Source of the DNA: Clostridium grantii DSM 8605
GTDB taxonomy: Bacteria > Bacillota > Clostridia > Clostridiales > Clostridiaceae
Direction: 5' to 3'
Assembly: GCF_900129965.1 (NCBI RefSeq)
Contig: NZ_FQXM01000019.1
Coordinates: forward strand, 15,953-79,952
DNA: 64,000 nt
Positions 16,711 through 25,959 of this stretch are shown here, piece after piece. The first letter of the stretch is position 1. Each line of letters begins with the position of its first letter. The notes beneath the pieces are model-generated. The model ran no database searches and was not told where the DNA came from. It was given only the letters and a program-made list of their open reading frames with translations. Both the position numbers and the translations under genes were made by a program.

Positions 16711-17910
16711 ATGAGTAGAGTTTTAATTATTGGAGCAGGCGGAGTTTCAAATGTAGTAATTAATAAATGTTGTATGAATCCAGAAATATTTGAAGAAATA
16801 TGTATAGCTAGCAGAACAAAATCAAAATGTGATGCTATAAAAGAAAAATTAGATGGTGGAAAAACTGTTATTACAACAGCAGCAGTAGATGCTGATAATA
16901 CTCAAGAAGTTATAGATTTAATTAATGATTATAAACCAGAGTTGGTTATTAATGTAGCATTGCCTTATCAAGATTTAACTATAATGGATGCTTGTTTAGC
17001 TACTGGAGTTCATTATTTAGACACAGCTAACTATGAGCCACCTGAAACACCGAAATTTGAGTATAAATGGCAATGGGCTTACAAAGAAAAGTTTGAAAAA
17101 GCTGGACTTACAGCAATTTTAGGCTGTGGATTTGATCCAGGTGTAACTGGTGTTTTTTCAGCTTATGCTTTGAAACACTATTTTGAAGAGATACATTATA
17201 TTGATATCGTTGATGCTAATGCTGGTGATCACGGATATCCATTTGCAACAAATTTTAATCCAGAGATCAATATTAGAGAAATCACAGCTAAAGGACGTTA
17301 TTGGGAAGAGGGTAATTGGGTAGAAACTGAGCCTCTTGAAATAAAACGTGTTTATGATTTACCTGAAATTGGACCAAAGGATACTTATTTATTGTATCAT
17401 GAAGAATTAGAATCTTTAGCACATAACATTACTGGTATAAAAAGAATAAGATTTTTTATGACTTTTTCACAAAATTATATTAATCACTTAACTGTATTAC
17501 AAAATGTTGGTATGACTTCAATTGAACCAATTGAGTATGAAGGTATGAAAATTCAACCTTTACAATTTCTTAAAGCTGTATTACCAGATCCATCTACACT
17601 AGGACCAAGAACTAAAGGTAAAACTAATATTGGTTGTATCTGTACAGGGATTAAAGATGGCAAAGAAGTAAAATATTATGTTTATAATATATGTGATCAT
17701 CAAGAGTGTTATAAAGAAGTTGGTTCACAAGCAATTTCATACACAACTGGTGTACCAGCAATGATAGGTGCTAAATTGTTATTAGAAGGTAAATGGAAAA
17801 AACCTGGTGTTTATAATGTTGAAGAATTCAATCCAGATCCATTTATGGATGAATTAAATAAACAGGGATTACCTTGGCATGAGGATTTCAATCCTACACT
17901 GATTGATTAG
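16711..17910 (+). CDS. carboxynorspermidine dehydrogenase (saccharopine dehydrogenase family)
   Basis: 399 residues. Rossmann NAD(P) motif VLIIGAGGVSNVV at the N-terminus, then CIASRTKSKCD and GCGFDPGVTGVFSAYALKHY, and INIREITAKGRYWEEGNWVE, diagnostic of the carboxy(nor)spermidine dehydrogenase branch. It condenses aspartate semialdehyde with putrescine or diaminopropane and reduces the Schiff base. It is followed after 19 bp by the decarboxylase, so the two steps form one operon. In Firmicutes this pathway makes spermidine without decarboxylated S-adenosylmethionine. Confidence 0.93.
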   Translation: MSRVLIIGAGGVSNVVINKCCMNPEIFEEICIASRTKSKCDAIKEKLDGGKTVITTAAVDADNTQEVIDLINDYKPELVINVALPYQDLTIMDACLATGVHYLDTANYEPPETPKFEYKWQWAYKEKFEKAGLTAILGCGFDPGVTGVFSAYALKHYFEEIHYIDIVDANAGDHGYPFATNFNPEINIREITAKGRYWEEGNWVETEPLEIKRVYDLPEIGPKDTYLLYHEELESLAHNITGIKRIRFFMTFSQNYINHLTVLQNVGMTSIEPIEYEGMKIQPLQFLKAVLPDPSTLGPRTKGKTNIGCICTGIKDGKEVKYYVYNICDHQECYKEVGSQAISYTTGVPAMIGAKLLLEGKWKKPGVYNVEEFNPDPFMDELNKQGLPWHEDFNPTLID

Positions 17911-17929
17911 TAAGGAGATTTGAAATATT

Positions 17930-19069
17930 ATGAATATAGAAGATATACAAAAATTAAGTACTATTGAAACACCGGCTTATGTGGTTGATACAAGATTACT
18001 TGAGAAAAATCTGAAATTATTACGTGAAGTTCAGGATAAATCAGGTTGTAAAATCTTATTAGCTTTAAAAGGATTTTCTATGCATCAAGCCTTTCCACTT
18101 GTGGGTAACTATTTGGAAGGTATTACTTCAAGCTCTTTATTTGAAGCTAGATTAGGTTATGAATATATGGGAAAAGAAGTTCACATATATGCCCCAGCTT
18201 ACAAAGATTCTGAAATAGATGAGATTATGAGTTACTGTGGTCATATGGTTTTTAATTCAGTAGCCCAATATCATAAATTTAGAGATAAAGCACTTGATCT
18301 TGGTATTGAATGTGGAATTAGAATTAATCCAGAATACTCAGAGGTTGAAACAGAAATATATGATCCATGTGCAACTAATTCTAGACTAGGAACTACTCTA
18401 CAAAATCTTGAAGATGCTGATTTAGAAGGGTTAAGTGGATTACACTTTCATACTATGTGTGAGCAAAATTCTGATACATTAGAAAGAACACTTAAAGTTG
18501 TAGAAGAAAAATTTAGTCACTTATTTGATAAAATTAAATGGATAAATTTTGGTGGTGGGCATCATATCACAAGACCAAATTACGATGTAGAGAAATTAAT
18601 TAATATAATAAAGAAGTTTAAAGAAAAATATAATCTTGAAGTGTACTTAGAACCAGGTGAAGCAATTGCTTTAAATACTGGGTACTTGGTAGCAGAAGTA
18701 TTAGATATTGTTAAAAATAATATGAATATTGCTATATTAGACACTTCAGCAGCTTGTCACATGCCGGATGTTTTAGAAATGCCCTATAGACCTGAAATCG
18801 AAAATGGTTTCTTATCTTCAGAAAAAGAATATACTTATCGTTTGGCAGGGCATACTTGTCTTGCAGGGGATGTTATTGGTGATTATTCTTTTGAGAAACC
18901 ACTAAAAGTAGGAGATAAATTAATTTTCAAGGACATGGCCCATTATACAATGGTTAAGAATAACACCTTTAATGGTGTAAATCTACCATCTATTATGGTT
19001 ATGGATGATAATGATATAACTCTTGTGAAGTCATTTAATTTTGATGATTATAAGAGTCGATTGTCATAA
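17930..19069 (+). CDS. nspC: carboxynorspermidine decarboxylase
   Basis: 379 residues, fold-III PLP decarboxylase. ETPAYVVDTRLLEKN starts the barrel; the PLP lysine is in ILLALKGFSMHQ near residue 45; FNSVAQYHKF, LSGLHFHTMCEQ, INFGGGHHITR and YLEPGEAI line the active site; AILDTSAACHMPD and GHTCLAGDVIGDY come from the partner-subunit site. It converts carboxy(nor)spermidine to (nor)spermidine, completing the pathway with the upstream dehydrogenase. AAGGAG precedes the ATG. Full length for the family. Confidence 0.93.
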   Translation: MNIEDIQKLSTIETPAYVVDTRLLEKNLKLLREVQDKSGCKILLALKGFSMHQAFPLVGNYLEGITSSSLFEARLGYEYMGKEVHIYAPAYKDSEIDEIMSYCGHMVFNSVAQYHKFRDKALDLGIECGIRINPEYSEVETEIYDPCATNSRLGTTLQNLEDADLEGLSGLHFHTMCEQNSDTLERTLKVVEEKFSHLFDKIKWINFGGGHHITRPNYDVEKLINIIKKFKEKYNLEVYLEPGEAIALNTGYLVAEVLDIVKNNMNIAILDTSAACHMPDVLEMPYRPEIENGFLSSEKEYTYRLAGHTCLAGDVIGDYSFEKPLKVGDKLIFKDMAHYTMVKNNTFNGVNLPSIMVMDDNDITLVKSFNFDDYKSRLS

Positions 19070-19091
19070 CATAAAACTCAAGAAATTTGCA

Positions 19092-19136
19092 AAGGTGGAT
19101 TATACCATATTATGGTTAAAAATCCGCCTTATTTTT
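19092..19136 (+). terminator. intrinsic terminator after the polyamine operon
   Basis: Ten-base stem AAGGTGGATT/AATCCGCCTT (19092-19101, 19121-19130, one G-T pair) followed by ATTTTTAT; the loop itself can form a small ATA-rich hairpin. Confidence 0.75.
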
Positions 19137-19140
19137 ATGA

Positions 19141-19376
19141 CTAAAAGTAAGAAATCAATCAAAAAAATTAGATATTATATCTGATAGAGTAATAAAAAGA
19201 TGTGAGACAAGATTTAATTACTTTTTAATATTTGATTATCAAGCTATGCTTAGCCATAGATTTATGGCAGCATTTACAGGTGCATTTCTAAGATTGCCAC
19301 CAGTGAAACAACTATTGGTAAGTGAGAAGTTTCAATCTAAGTACTTAATGAAATTAATTGAAAGTGTTAATGTTTA
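19141..19376 (+). pseudogene. start-less open frame, probable C-terminal gene fragment
   Basis: From just after a stop at 19138-19140 the frame stays open for about 78 codons with protein-like composition (IFDYQAMLSHRFMAAFTGAF, LRLPPVKQLLVSEKFQSKYL) and ends at a TAA near 19375. No start codon with a ribosome site is present (first ATG 19246). Likely the 3' end of a lost gene. Family not recognised. Confidence 0.35.
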
Positions 19377-19451
19377 ATTGAATTATTGATTTGATGATAT
19401 CATAACATGAATGGGGCTATTACACTATAAATTAGTGAATAGCCCTGTTAA

Positions 19452-21725
19452 TTACTTTTTTCTTTTATTTTTATACAAATTGGTGTCAGCTCTATTAAGT
19501 AACTGGTTAAGAGTAAGTTCACCATTAGGTTTCCACAATGAAAAACCAAGACTTATATTTAAATTATAAAAACGTTTCTCTTGTTTATTATGAATTTCAA
19601 GTAAGTTATCAACATTTTCACAAAAAGTTTCTTTATAATTAGATTCATCTGCATTAATTATAATACAAATAAACTCGTCACCACCAAGACGGCCAACTTT
19701 TCCGGTTCCATACAAGGCTTGTTCAAGAATATTTGCAATACTTATTATAGCAAAATCTCCTTCTTGATGACCATAAGCATCATTAATGAATTTTAACTTA
19801 TCAATATCACCGTATACGATTCCAATGCTTTCATAATTGTACTTTTCCGTTGAAGATACCTTATCAATATATTCAAAAATACCTCTTCTATTGAGAACGT
19901 TTGTTAATGGATCTTTGATTGATATTTCCTCTAATTGTTGGTTGTATATCTTTAATTGTAAATTATATTTTTCTATTTTATCTTGAATCATCAAGCGTTC
20001 AAGTGTATTGGAAATTTGAGCTCTTATTATACCAAACATGGATTTGTTTTTTAAATTAAAATTGCAAATAACGTAGCCAAAATGAGTTTTCTTAAAAAAC
20101 AATGGATAGAATACATATTCATGATGTCTATTGGATTCTGATAGATGTGAGGGCAGCATCTGACTAGATTCAAATCGACACTTTGGCAATATCACATTAT
20201 CATCAATTCCTAATTCCATAGTAACTTCTGAAGGATAGACAAAGGTCTTATTACTACTGAATGTCATAGGTTCATCAAATAAACAAACATAAAAGTCATT
20301 AATATTGTACTCCTTCAAGTAAGGTATAATTACTTTAAAAAGGTCTTCGGTGGTTGATACTTCAGTTAACTGCATAATCATATCTGAGGAATAATAAAAC
20401 ATTCCACTAAACTCGTAATTCTCTTTGCGTTGTCTACGTATTGCTAGATTGCTTAAAATCAGTGTAGCATCATAGAAAATTTTATTTAATTCATTACAAA
20501 TATTTAGTGCCCCTAGATCATAAATTTTATCTCTAAGCCACTGTATCAAAATAGTCCAGTCCGGTCCATTGGATTCAATTGTAAAAGATTGATAAATAAT
20601 TTTAAAGTACAAGTGTAAAAAGGCTCCTTTTTGTACTTTATTCTCTAATTCCGCTACGAGGATATCAAGCAAATTAATTAATTGAATCTCATATTTACTA
20701 GAGTTATCTTTATCTGTGAACGAAATAATTTCATCTAAATAATTATTTTTTATTCTATTTATTATATTACCTATTGATTCATCTTTAATTCCTTGGATAG
20801 ATTTAAAGTTCTGTAGCTGATTCTCTTGATTTTCTTTGAAAGTATTCTCTAAGAAATTAAAACAACCACAGGATTCACGAACAACAAGTTTACCACAAAA
20901 AGATTGCTTAATTATTGTAGCTTTCTTAGTTAATAGATTATGAATCCCAACTACAGCAGCTTTCCCCATTTCCACGCAAGGTTGTTTTATTGTAGTAAAA
21001 GTTGGCCAAAATGTTGTGGCATTTTCTATATCGTCAAATCCTGTAAATGCAACTTCATTTGGCATATGTATACCACGTTTTTTCAACTCACTATAGACAC
21101 CTAATGCCATTTCATCATTAGCGCAAATAATTATATCTGGTGAAAAATGTATATCGTCATAAAAATACTCTATAGCAATCATACCTGATTCTTTTGAAAA
21201 ATTACCTTCATATAATATTATATTTTTATTAGGTATTTCATATTCATTCATTATATCTATAAAGGCTTGTAGTCTTTCATTTGATTCACTGTTTTTCATT
21301 GGTCCAGAAACAAAAGCATAATTTTTATAATTATGTTCTTTTACTATATGTTCCATCATTTTACGCATACTCTCATAATTATCCATTGTTATGCAACTTA
21401 TATTTTGACTATCTATGGATATATTTATTACAGGAACCTTATCAAACTTACTCATAAATTCTTTAAAAGTATTTTCTCCAGCATAATTGGATAATGTGCC
21501 TGAAATAGAGATAATGGCATGTATATAATCAAGATTTAGTAAGTTATATATGATATTATTTTCTTTCTGATTACTTAATGGTGGATCTAGCACTGAACCA
21601 CAAAAAAACAAAACATTATAATCTAATGCTCTTGCTTCTTCAGCAATTACATCCCACAAATCTACCTGATAGTTTTGGTCTATATAAGGAATTAATATAC
21701 CAATAGTTTTCTTATTATTTTTCAT
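19452..21725 (-). CDS. LacI-type sugar-binding domain fused to diguanylate cyclase (GGDEF)
   Basis: 757 residues. Residues ~1-290 form a periplasmic-binding-protein-like (LacI/PurR effector) domain without an HTH: GILIPYIDQNYQVDLWD, SISGTL, PDIIICANDEMALGVYSE, EVAFTGFDDIENA. A helical/GAF-like middle (about 300-580) follows, then a GGDEF domain with DPLTNVLNRRGIFEY and the intact GRLGGDEF near residue 678. The inhibitory RxxD site is not seen. It likely makes cyclic di-GMP in response to a sugar-like ligand in the cytoplasm. ATG 21725 follows AGGAG; the upstream in-frame ATG 21746 lacks a site. Confidence 0.88.
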   Translation of the reverse strand: MKNNKKTIGILIPYIDQNYQVDLWDVIAEEARALDYNVLFFCGSVLDPPLSNQKENNIIYNLLNLDYIHAIISISGTLSNYAGENTFKEFMSKFDKVPVINISIDSQNISCITMDNYESMRKMMEHIVKEHNYKNYAFVSGPMKNSESNERLQAFIDIMNEYEIPNKNIILYEGNFSKESGMIAIEYFYDDIHFSPDIIICANDEMALGVYSELKKRGIHMPNEVAFTGFDDIENATTFWPTFTTIKQPCVEMGKAAVVGIHNLLTKKATIIKQSFCGKLVVRESCGCFNFLENTFKENQENQLQNFKSIQGIKDESIGNIINRIKNNYLDEIISFTDKDNSSKYEIQLINLLDILVAELENKVQKGAFLHLYFKIIYQSFTIESNGPDWTILIQWLRDKIYDLGALNICNELNKIFYDATLILSNLAIRRQRKENYEFSGMFYYSSDMIMQLTEVSTTEDLFKVIIPYLKEYNINDFYVCLFDEPMTFSSNKTFVYPSEVTMELGIDDNVILPKCRFESSQMLPSHLSESNRHHEYVFYPLFFKKTHFGYVICNFNLKNKSMFGIIRAQISNTLERLMIQDKIEKYNLQLKIYNQQLEEISIKDPLTNVLNRRGIFEYIDKVSSTEKYNYESIGIVYGDIDKLKFINDAYGHQEGDFAIISIANILEQALYGTGKVGRLGGDEFICIIINADESNYKETFCENVDNLLEIHNKQEKRFYNLNISLGFSLWKPNGELTLNQLLNRADTNLYKNKRKK

Positions 21726-21775
21726 AACGTTTACTCCTGAATTCATAAATTTAATTAATACTTTAGTTTATATTT

Positions 21776-21804
21776 AGTTTACAATAAAGTCCACTTATAA
21801 TCAA
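21776..21804 (-). promoter_or_regulatory. promoter of the sugar-binding/GGDEF gene
   Basis: On the minus strand TTGATT (21799-21804), a 17-bp spacer and TAAACT (21776-21781), about 50 bp upstream of the start codon. Confidence 0.6.
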
Positions 21805-21934
21805 TTTTTTTTCTTTTTTTTTACATATTATATATATTTTTTTACATTTATATTAAAATTTAGATTATAACATAGAATATTAGATTCATAGGTGGTACAA
21901 TAACACATATAGTGAATAAATTAGTGAATTAAAG

Positions 21935-22165
21935 TTATGTTATTAAAGATAATAGAATGGGTAGTCTAAAACAATATATTCTAACAATACTAGTAATCAT
22001 ATTATATTTAGTTTGCCCAGTGCCTTGGAAAACACCATTAGTTAATTGAAATACTGCCCAAGGGATTACAGATATAGAGTATACACCCATTGCATTAACT
22101 GTATGAAATAAAACCTGGCTATCACCACCAGAAAAAAAACTAGCTAATACATGACTAAAAGGCAA
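21935..22165 (-). pseudogene. MATE efflux transporter fragment
   Basis: The 76-codon minus-strand frame has PFSHVLASFFSGGDSQVL, AMGVYSISVIPWAVFQLTNG and VFQGTGQTKYNMITSIVR, corresponding to the helix 9-10 region of MATE multidrug/Na+ antiporters, normally ~450 residues. The rest of the gene is absent on both sides. It has no ribosome site. Confidence 0.65.
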
Positions 22166-22190
22166 TACTAAACATATTAATAAAAATGAA

Positions 22191-22226
22191 AGTGCTTAGT
22201 TTCCACTAAAGGGAACTAAGCACTTT
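22191..22226. terminator. intrinsic terminator between two decayed minus-strand genes
   Basis: Twelve-base perfect stem AAGTGCTTAGTT/AACTAAGCACTT (22191-22202, 22215-22226). On the minus strand it is followed by CATTTTTATT, so it ended the nitroreductase gene upstream. Confidence 0.7.
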
Positions 22227-22236
22227 ATATTTAAAT

Positions 22237-22454
22237 TAAATAAATCTACTAATTTCATCAACTGACATTCTTGGAGTTGCTGCTGGTGCTCCATCTGGAT
22301 AACCATAAACAATAAGTGCAGCTACTGTTTCTTCTTCAGGTAACCCTACTATTTTAGAAATTGAGTCATCATCAATAACTCCCATAATTACTGTTCCAAC
22401 ACCTTTAGCATGTGCTGCTAAACAGAATGTTTGACACGCAAGACCAGAGCTAAT
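22237..22454 (-). pseudogene. nitroreductase family C-terminal fragment
   Basis: The minus-strand frame reads SSGLACQTFCLAAHAKGVGT, VIMGVIDDDSISKIVGLPEE and ALIVYGYPDGAPAATPRMSV up to a TAA at 22237-22239. These are the distal FMN-binding and C-terminal motifs of small nitroreductases. An in-frame stop at 22455-22457 lies immediately upstream and the first ~100 residues are missing. Confidence 0.7.
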
Positions 22455-22500
22455 TTAAAACAAAAATATAAATAAAGATATAAGTATTTAATATAAACAA

Positions 22501-22529
22501 TTTACTTTTTAAAGATGTAGATGTATAAT
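22501..22529 (+). promoter_or_regulatory. promoter of msrAB
   Basis: TTTACT (22501-22506), 17-bp spacer, TATAAT (22524-22529) with an extended TG. It is about 50 bp before the msrAB start. Confidence 0.65.
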
Positions 22530-22580
22530 ATAAGTGATAACAATTATCGATTAATAACAAATATTAAAGAAGGTGATTTA

Positions 22581-23720
22581 ATGGTTAAAAAAAGAATAAA
22601 AATTATATTTAGTTTATCCCTAGTATTTTTGATCATCCTTATTATAGCAAGGGTTACTATATCAAATAAAAATAATGATAAATCAAATGAAGATAAAACA
22701 ACAATTGAATACGATGATACTAAATATGAAAAAGCAATATTTGCCGGAGGATGTTTTTGGTGTATGGAGCCCCCTTTTGAAAAACTTGAAGGAGTACAAG
22801 CTGTAGTATCTGGGTACACTGGTGGGTATGTAAAAAATCCTAGTTATAAAGACGTTTCTAGTGGGACAACAGGTCATTTAGAATCTGTGTTTATTATATA
22901 TGACCCTAAAGTAATTTCATATGCACAATTATTAGATGTATTCTGGAAACAAATAAATCCAACAGATGCACTAGGGCAGTTTGTAGATAGAGGAGAACAA
23001 TATAGTTCAGCTATTTTTTATAAAGATGAGGAACAGAAAAGAATTGCTCAAATTTCAAAAGAACAAATTGATAAATCGGGTATTTATGAAGCTTCTGTGG
23101 TAACAAAAATTATTTCTTTTGATGAATTTTATGTAGCAGAAGAATATCATCAAGATTATTATTTGAAAAATAGTTTAAAATATAAATATTATAGAAATGC
23201 ATCTGGAAGAGATGATTATTTAAAAGAAATTTGGGGAGAAGAAAAAAAATTTGAAACTATAATTTACGGAGATGATAAAATGAAAAAATATAGCACTTTG
23301 CCAGAAAAAGAAATAAAAGAAAAATTAACAGAAAATCAATATGAGGTATCAAGACAAAAGGGGACAGAGCCAGCTTTTAATAATGAATATTGGGATAATA
23401 AAAAAGAAGGGATATATGTAGATTTGGTATCGGGAGAACCTTTATTTAGTTCTACAGATAAATATGAATCAGGAACTGGGTGGCCCAGCTTTACAAAACC
23501 TATAGATGATGCTTATATTGCTTATGAAAAAGATAGAAGTTTGTTTTCTGTTAGAACAGAAGTAAAAAGTAAAATCTCAGGCTCACATTTGGGGCATGTA
23601 TTTGATGATGGTATAGAACCTACTGGACTTAGATATTGCATGAACTCAGCAGCACTTAGATTTATACCTAAGGAAGATTTAGAAAAAGAAGGATATGGTG
23701 AGTACTTAGAACTTTTTTAG
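22581..23720 (+). CDS. msrAB: bifunctional methionine sulfoxide reductase A/B with N-terminal membrane anchor
   Basis: 379 residues from ATG 22581 (AAGGTG site; an upstream in-frame ATG at 22521 has none). A signal-anchor (IIFSLSLVFLIILIIARV) comes first, then MsrA with FAGGCFWCMEPPFE carrying the catalytic cysteine near residue 58 and YAQLLDVFWKQINPTDALGQ. MsrB covers about residues 235-379 with SGTGWPSFTKP, SHLGHVFDDG and RYCMNSAALRF carrying its catalytic cysteine near residue 353. The CxxC zinc pairs of many MsrB proteins are absent (FSSTDKYESG). It repairs both methionine sulfoxide isomers, here presumably outside the membrane. Confidence 0.93.
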   Translation: MVKKRIKIIFSLSLVFLIILIIARVTISNKNNDKSNEDKTTIEYDDTKYEKAIFAGGCFWCMEPPFEKLEGVQAVVSGYTGGYVKNPSYKDVSSGTTGHLESVFIIYDPKVISYAQLLDVFWKQINPTDALGQFVDRGEQYSSAIFYKDEEQKRIAQISKEQIDKSGIYEASVVTKIISFDEFYVAEEYHQDYYLKNSLKYKYYRNASGRDDYLKEIWGEEKKFETIIYGDDKMKKYSTLPEKEIKEKLTENQYEVSRQKGTEPAFNNEYWDNKKEGIYVDLVSGEPLFSSTDKYESGTGWPSFTKPIDDAYIAYEKDRSLFSVRTEVKSKISGSHLGHVFDDGIEPTGLRYCMNSAALRFIPKEDLEKEGYGEYLELF

Positions 23721-23815
23721 TAGTAGCATAATTATTTTTGACAAAAGGAAATGTATTCTTTAGAATAAGAACTAGGGTTGGGTTAAAATACAATGAGAGA
23801 ATAAAATAATGTAAT

Positions 23816-23826
23816 TATGGTATAAT
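23816..23826 (+). promoter_or_regulatory. extended -10 of the epimerase-like gene
   Basis: TATGGTATAAT (23816-23826). The same TATGGTATAAT string occurs at 56790-56800 and an ATGGTATAAT at 63599-63608, suggesting a common promoter style with little need for a -35 box. Confidence 0.55.
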
Positions 23827-23869
23827 CTAAAAAGATACAATTTAAAGAAGAAAATATGAGGTGATAATA

Positions 23870-24886
23870 ATGAAAGCATTATTTATTGGTGGAACAGGAA
23901 CAATAAGTTCAGCAATATCAAAATTAGCAGTAGAAAAAAATTGGGATCTTTATTTACTTAACCGTGGAAATAAAACTGATAGAATTCCAGAAAAAGCTAG
24001 AGTTATTAAAGCAGATATAAATCATGAAGAAACCGTTGTAGAACTTATAAAAGATATGAAGTTTGATGTGGTAGTTGATTTTATAGCTTACTCTCCTGAA
24101 CAGATTAAAAGAGATATAAGGATTTTTTCTAAAAAAACCAAACAATTTATATTTATTAGTTCGGCATCCGCTTATCAGAAACCACTATCTCATTACAAGA
24201 TAACAGAAAGTACTCCCTTAGATAATCCTTATTGGAAGTACTCTCGTGATAAAATTGTTTGTGAGGAAATTTTAATGGAAGAATATCGTAAAAATAAATT
24301 TCCTATAACTATTGTGCGACCAAGTCATACCTATGATGAAAGAAGTATTCCCACAGCTATTCATGGAAAAAAAGGAAGCTGGCAAGTGATAGACCGTATT
24401 ATTAAAGGAAAGCCAGTAATTATACATGGTGATGGTTCTTCTTTGTGGACACTTACTCATAGTTCGGATTTTGCTAAAGCTTTTGTTGGCCTTATGGGAA
24501 ATGGCGGAGCTATTGGAGAGTCTGTACAAATAACTTCAGATGAGTCTCTTACTTGGAATAGAATTTATGATTGTATAGGAGAAGCCCTTGATGTAGAAGT
24601 TAAAAAAATGCATGTATCCACTGATTTTCTTGTGGCCTGCCAAGCTGATTTAGAAGGTGGTTTAGTAGGGGATAAATCCAATTCAGTAGTATTTGATAAT
24701 ACCAAAATTAAAAGGCTTGTTCCAGATTACGTTGCTACCACTAGATTTGATCAAGGTGTTAGACAGTGTGTTGAATATATATTATCCCACCCTGAAGTTC
24801 AAGTTGAAGATAAAGAGTTTGATCTTTTCTGCGATAATGTAATAAAAGTACAACAGCATGCAGAGGAGTTATTTAAGAATTTGTAA
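23870..24886 (+). CDS. NAD-dependent epimerase/dehydratase-like SDR protein
   Basis: 338 residues from ATG 23870 behind GAGGTGATA. Extended-SDR signatures: LFIGGTGTISSAISKLA for NAD(P) binding, FIFISSASAYQKP, YSRDKIVCEEIL with Tyr-x3-Lys partly replaced (YSRDK), then VRPSHTYDE. A C-terminal substrate domain follows. Such proteins act on nucleotide sugars or are mRNA-binding-like relatives; the gene stands before an AraC/glycosidase pair, consistent with sugar metabolism. Exact reaction unknown. Confidence 0.82.
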   Translation: MKALFIGGTGTISSAISKLAVEKNWDLYLLNRGNKTDRIPEKARVIKADINHEETVVELIKDMKFDVVVDFIAYSPEQIKRDIRIFSKKTKQFIFISSASAYQKPLSHYKITESTPLDNPYWKYSRDKIVCEEILMEEYRKNKFPITIVRPSHTYDERSIPTAIHGKKGSWQVIDRIIKGKPVIIHGDGSSLWTLTHSSDFAKAFVGLMGNGGAIGESVQITSDESLTWNRIYDCIGEALDVEVKKMHVSTDFLVACQADLEGGLVGDKSNSVVFDNTKIKRLVPDYVATTRFDQGVRQCVEYILSHPEVQVEDKEFDLFCDNVIKVQQHAEELFKNL

Positions 24887-24908
24887 TTATAAAGAATAAA
24901 ACATAAAA

Positions 24909-25805
24909 TTATTGAATTATTTTTCTATATGTCATAGGCGTAAATCCAGTTAGTTTTTTAAATGTTTTAGAAAAATAACTGGTAGATTCAAAGCCTATTT
25001 GAAAGCCTATGTCAGAAATACTGATATCGGTGGTTTTTAATAGCTGTTTTGCATATTGAATTTTTAATTGTAAAATATATTTTATAGGTGTTTGGCCTGT
25101 GATTTTTTTAAATAATTTATAAAAATAGTCTTCGCTAACATGAAAATGGCTGGCTAACACAGGTATGGAAATTGACTCTGTAAAATGTTCTTCTAAATAG
25201 TTGAGAATATTCATTTCTCGTGTGGATAATGTTTTGTTTTGAATAAAGGCTTTACCTATTAATTTATCACTTCGGTATAGTGTTGCTAATAGCATTAGGA
25301 AGCTGCTTTGTATAGCAAGTTCTTTCCCTATATAATCTTGAGAAATACAAGATAGTAATTTTGAAATTGATTGATGACACTCCAATTGCCATGTGGGGGT
25401 GTCTTTTTTTGTGCTAATATGTGGAATCACATTTGGCAATAATAATCGGCCACTGTTTAAAGGTTCAATATAGCGTTCATAAATAGGATTGTTTAGTTCC
25501 ATAGAAAGTATATCGTAGGATATTACCAATAGTTTAACAGAGCAATAAGTGTTATTTGCTGAAATGCCGTAATGTACTTGATTTGGGTTAATAATGCAGA
25601 TATCACCAGTATTTAATTGAAAATCTTGAGTATCTATTTTCATGGAGATAGTACCTTTATCTACATAAATAATCTCTATATTTGGATGCCAATGACAATA
25701 AAATAAATCTATATCTGGCTGTGAATTCATTTCAACGTAGGTAACAGGAAAATTAGGGTTTAATTGTATTCTTTGAAATTCGGGTTTATTTTTCATATTA
25801 TCCAT
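24909..25805 (-). CDS. AraC family regulator with cupin sensor domain
   Basis: 298 residues. An N-terminal cupin (about 1-150: FYCHWHPNIEIIYVDKGTIS, GDICIINPNQVHYG) and a C-terminal AraC double HTH (about 198-298: ISIPVLASHFHVSEDYFYKL; DIGFQIGFESTSYFSKTFKK). This architecture usually senses a sugar. It is divergent from the GH2 gene with a 154-bp intergenic region and is the likely activator of that glycosidase. No clear ribosome site for ATG 25805; ATG 25796 is an alternative. Confidence 0.88.
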   Translation of the reverse strand: MDNMKNKPEFQRIQLNPNFPVTYVEMNSQPDIDLFYCHWHPNIEIIYVDKGTISMKIDTQDFQLNTGDICIINPNQVHYGISANNTYCSVKLLVISYDILSMELNNPIYERYIEPLNSGRLLLPNVIPHISTKKDTPTWQLECHQSISKLLSCISQDYIGKELAIQSSFLMLLATLYRSDKLIGKAFIQNKTLSTREMNILNYLEEHFTESISIPVLASHFHVSEDYFYKLFKKITGQTPIKYILQLKIQYAKQLLKTTDISISDIGFQIGFESTSYFSKTFKKLTGFTPMTYRKIIQ

Positions 25806-25959
25806 ATAACAGAATAGTTATAAAACTATCGTTAATCCTTAAAGAAATTTAGTTTTAACAATAGTATAATATAAATAACTTGTAAAAGCAAAATATTTAA
25901 TTATAAAAAATATCAATAAATTATTATAAGTTGATAAACTATGAAGGAAAGGTGAAAAT

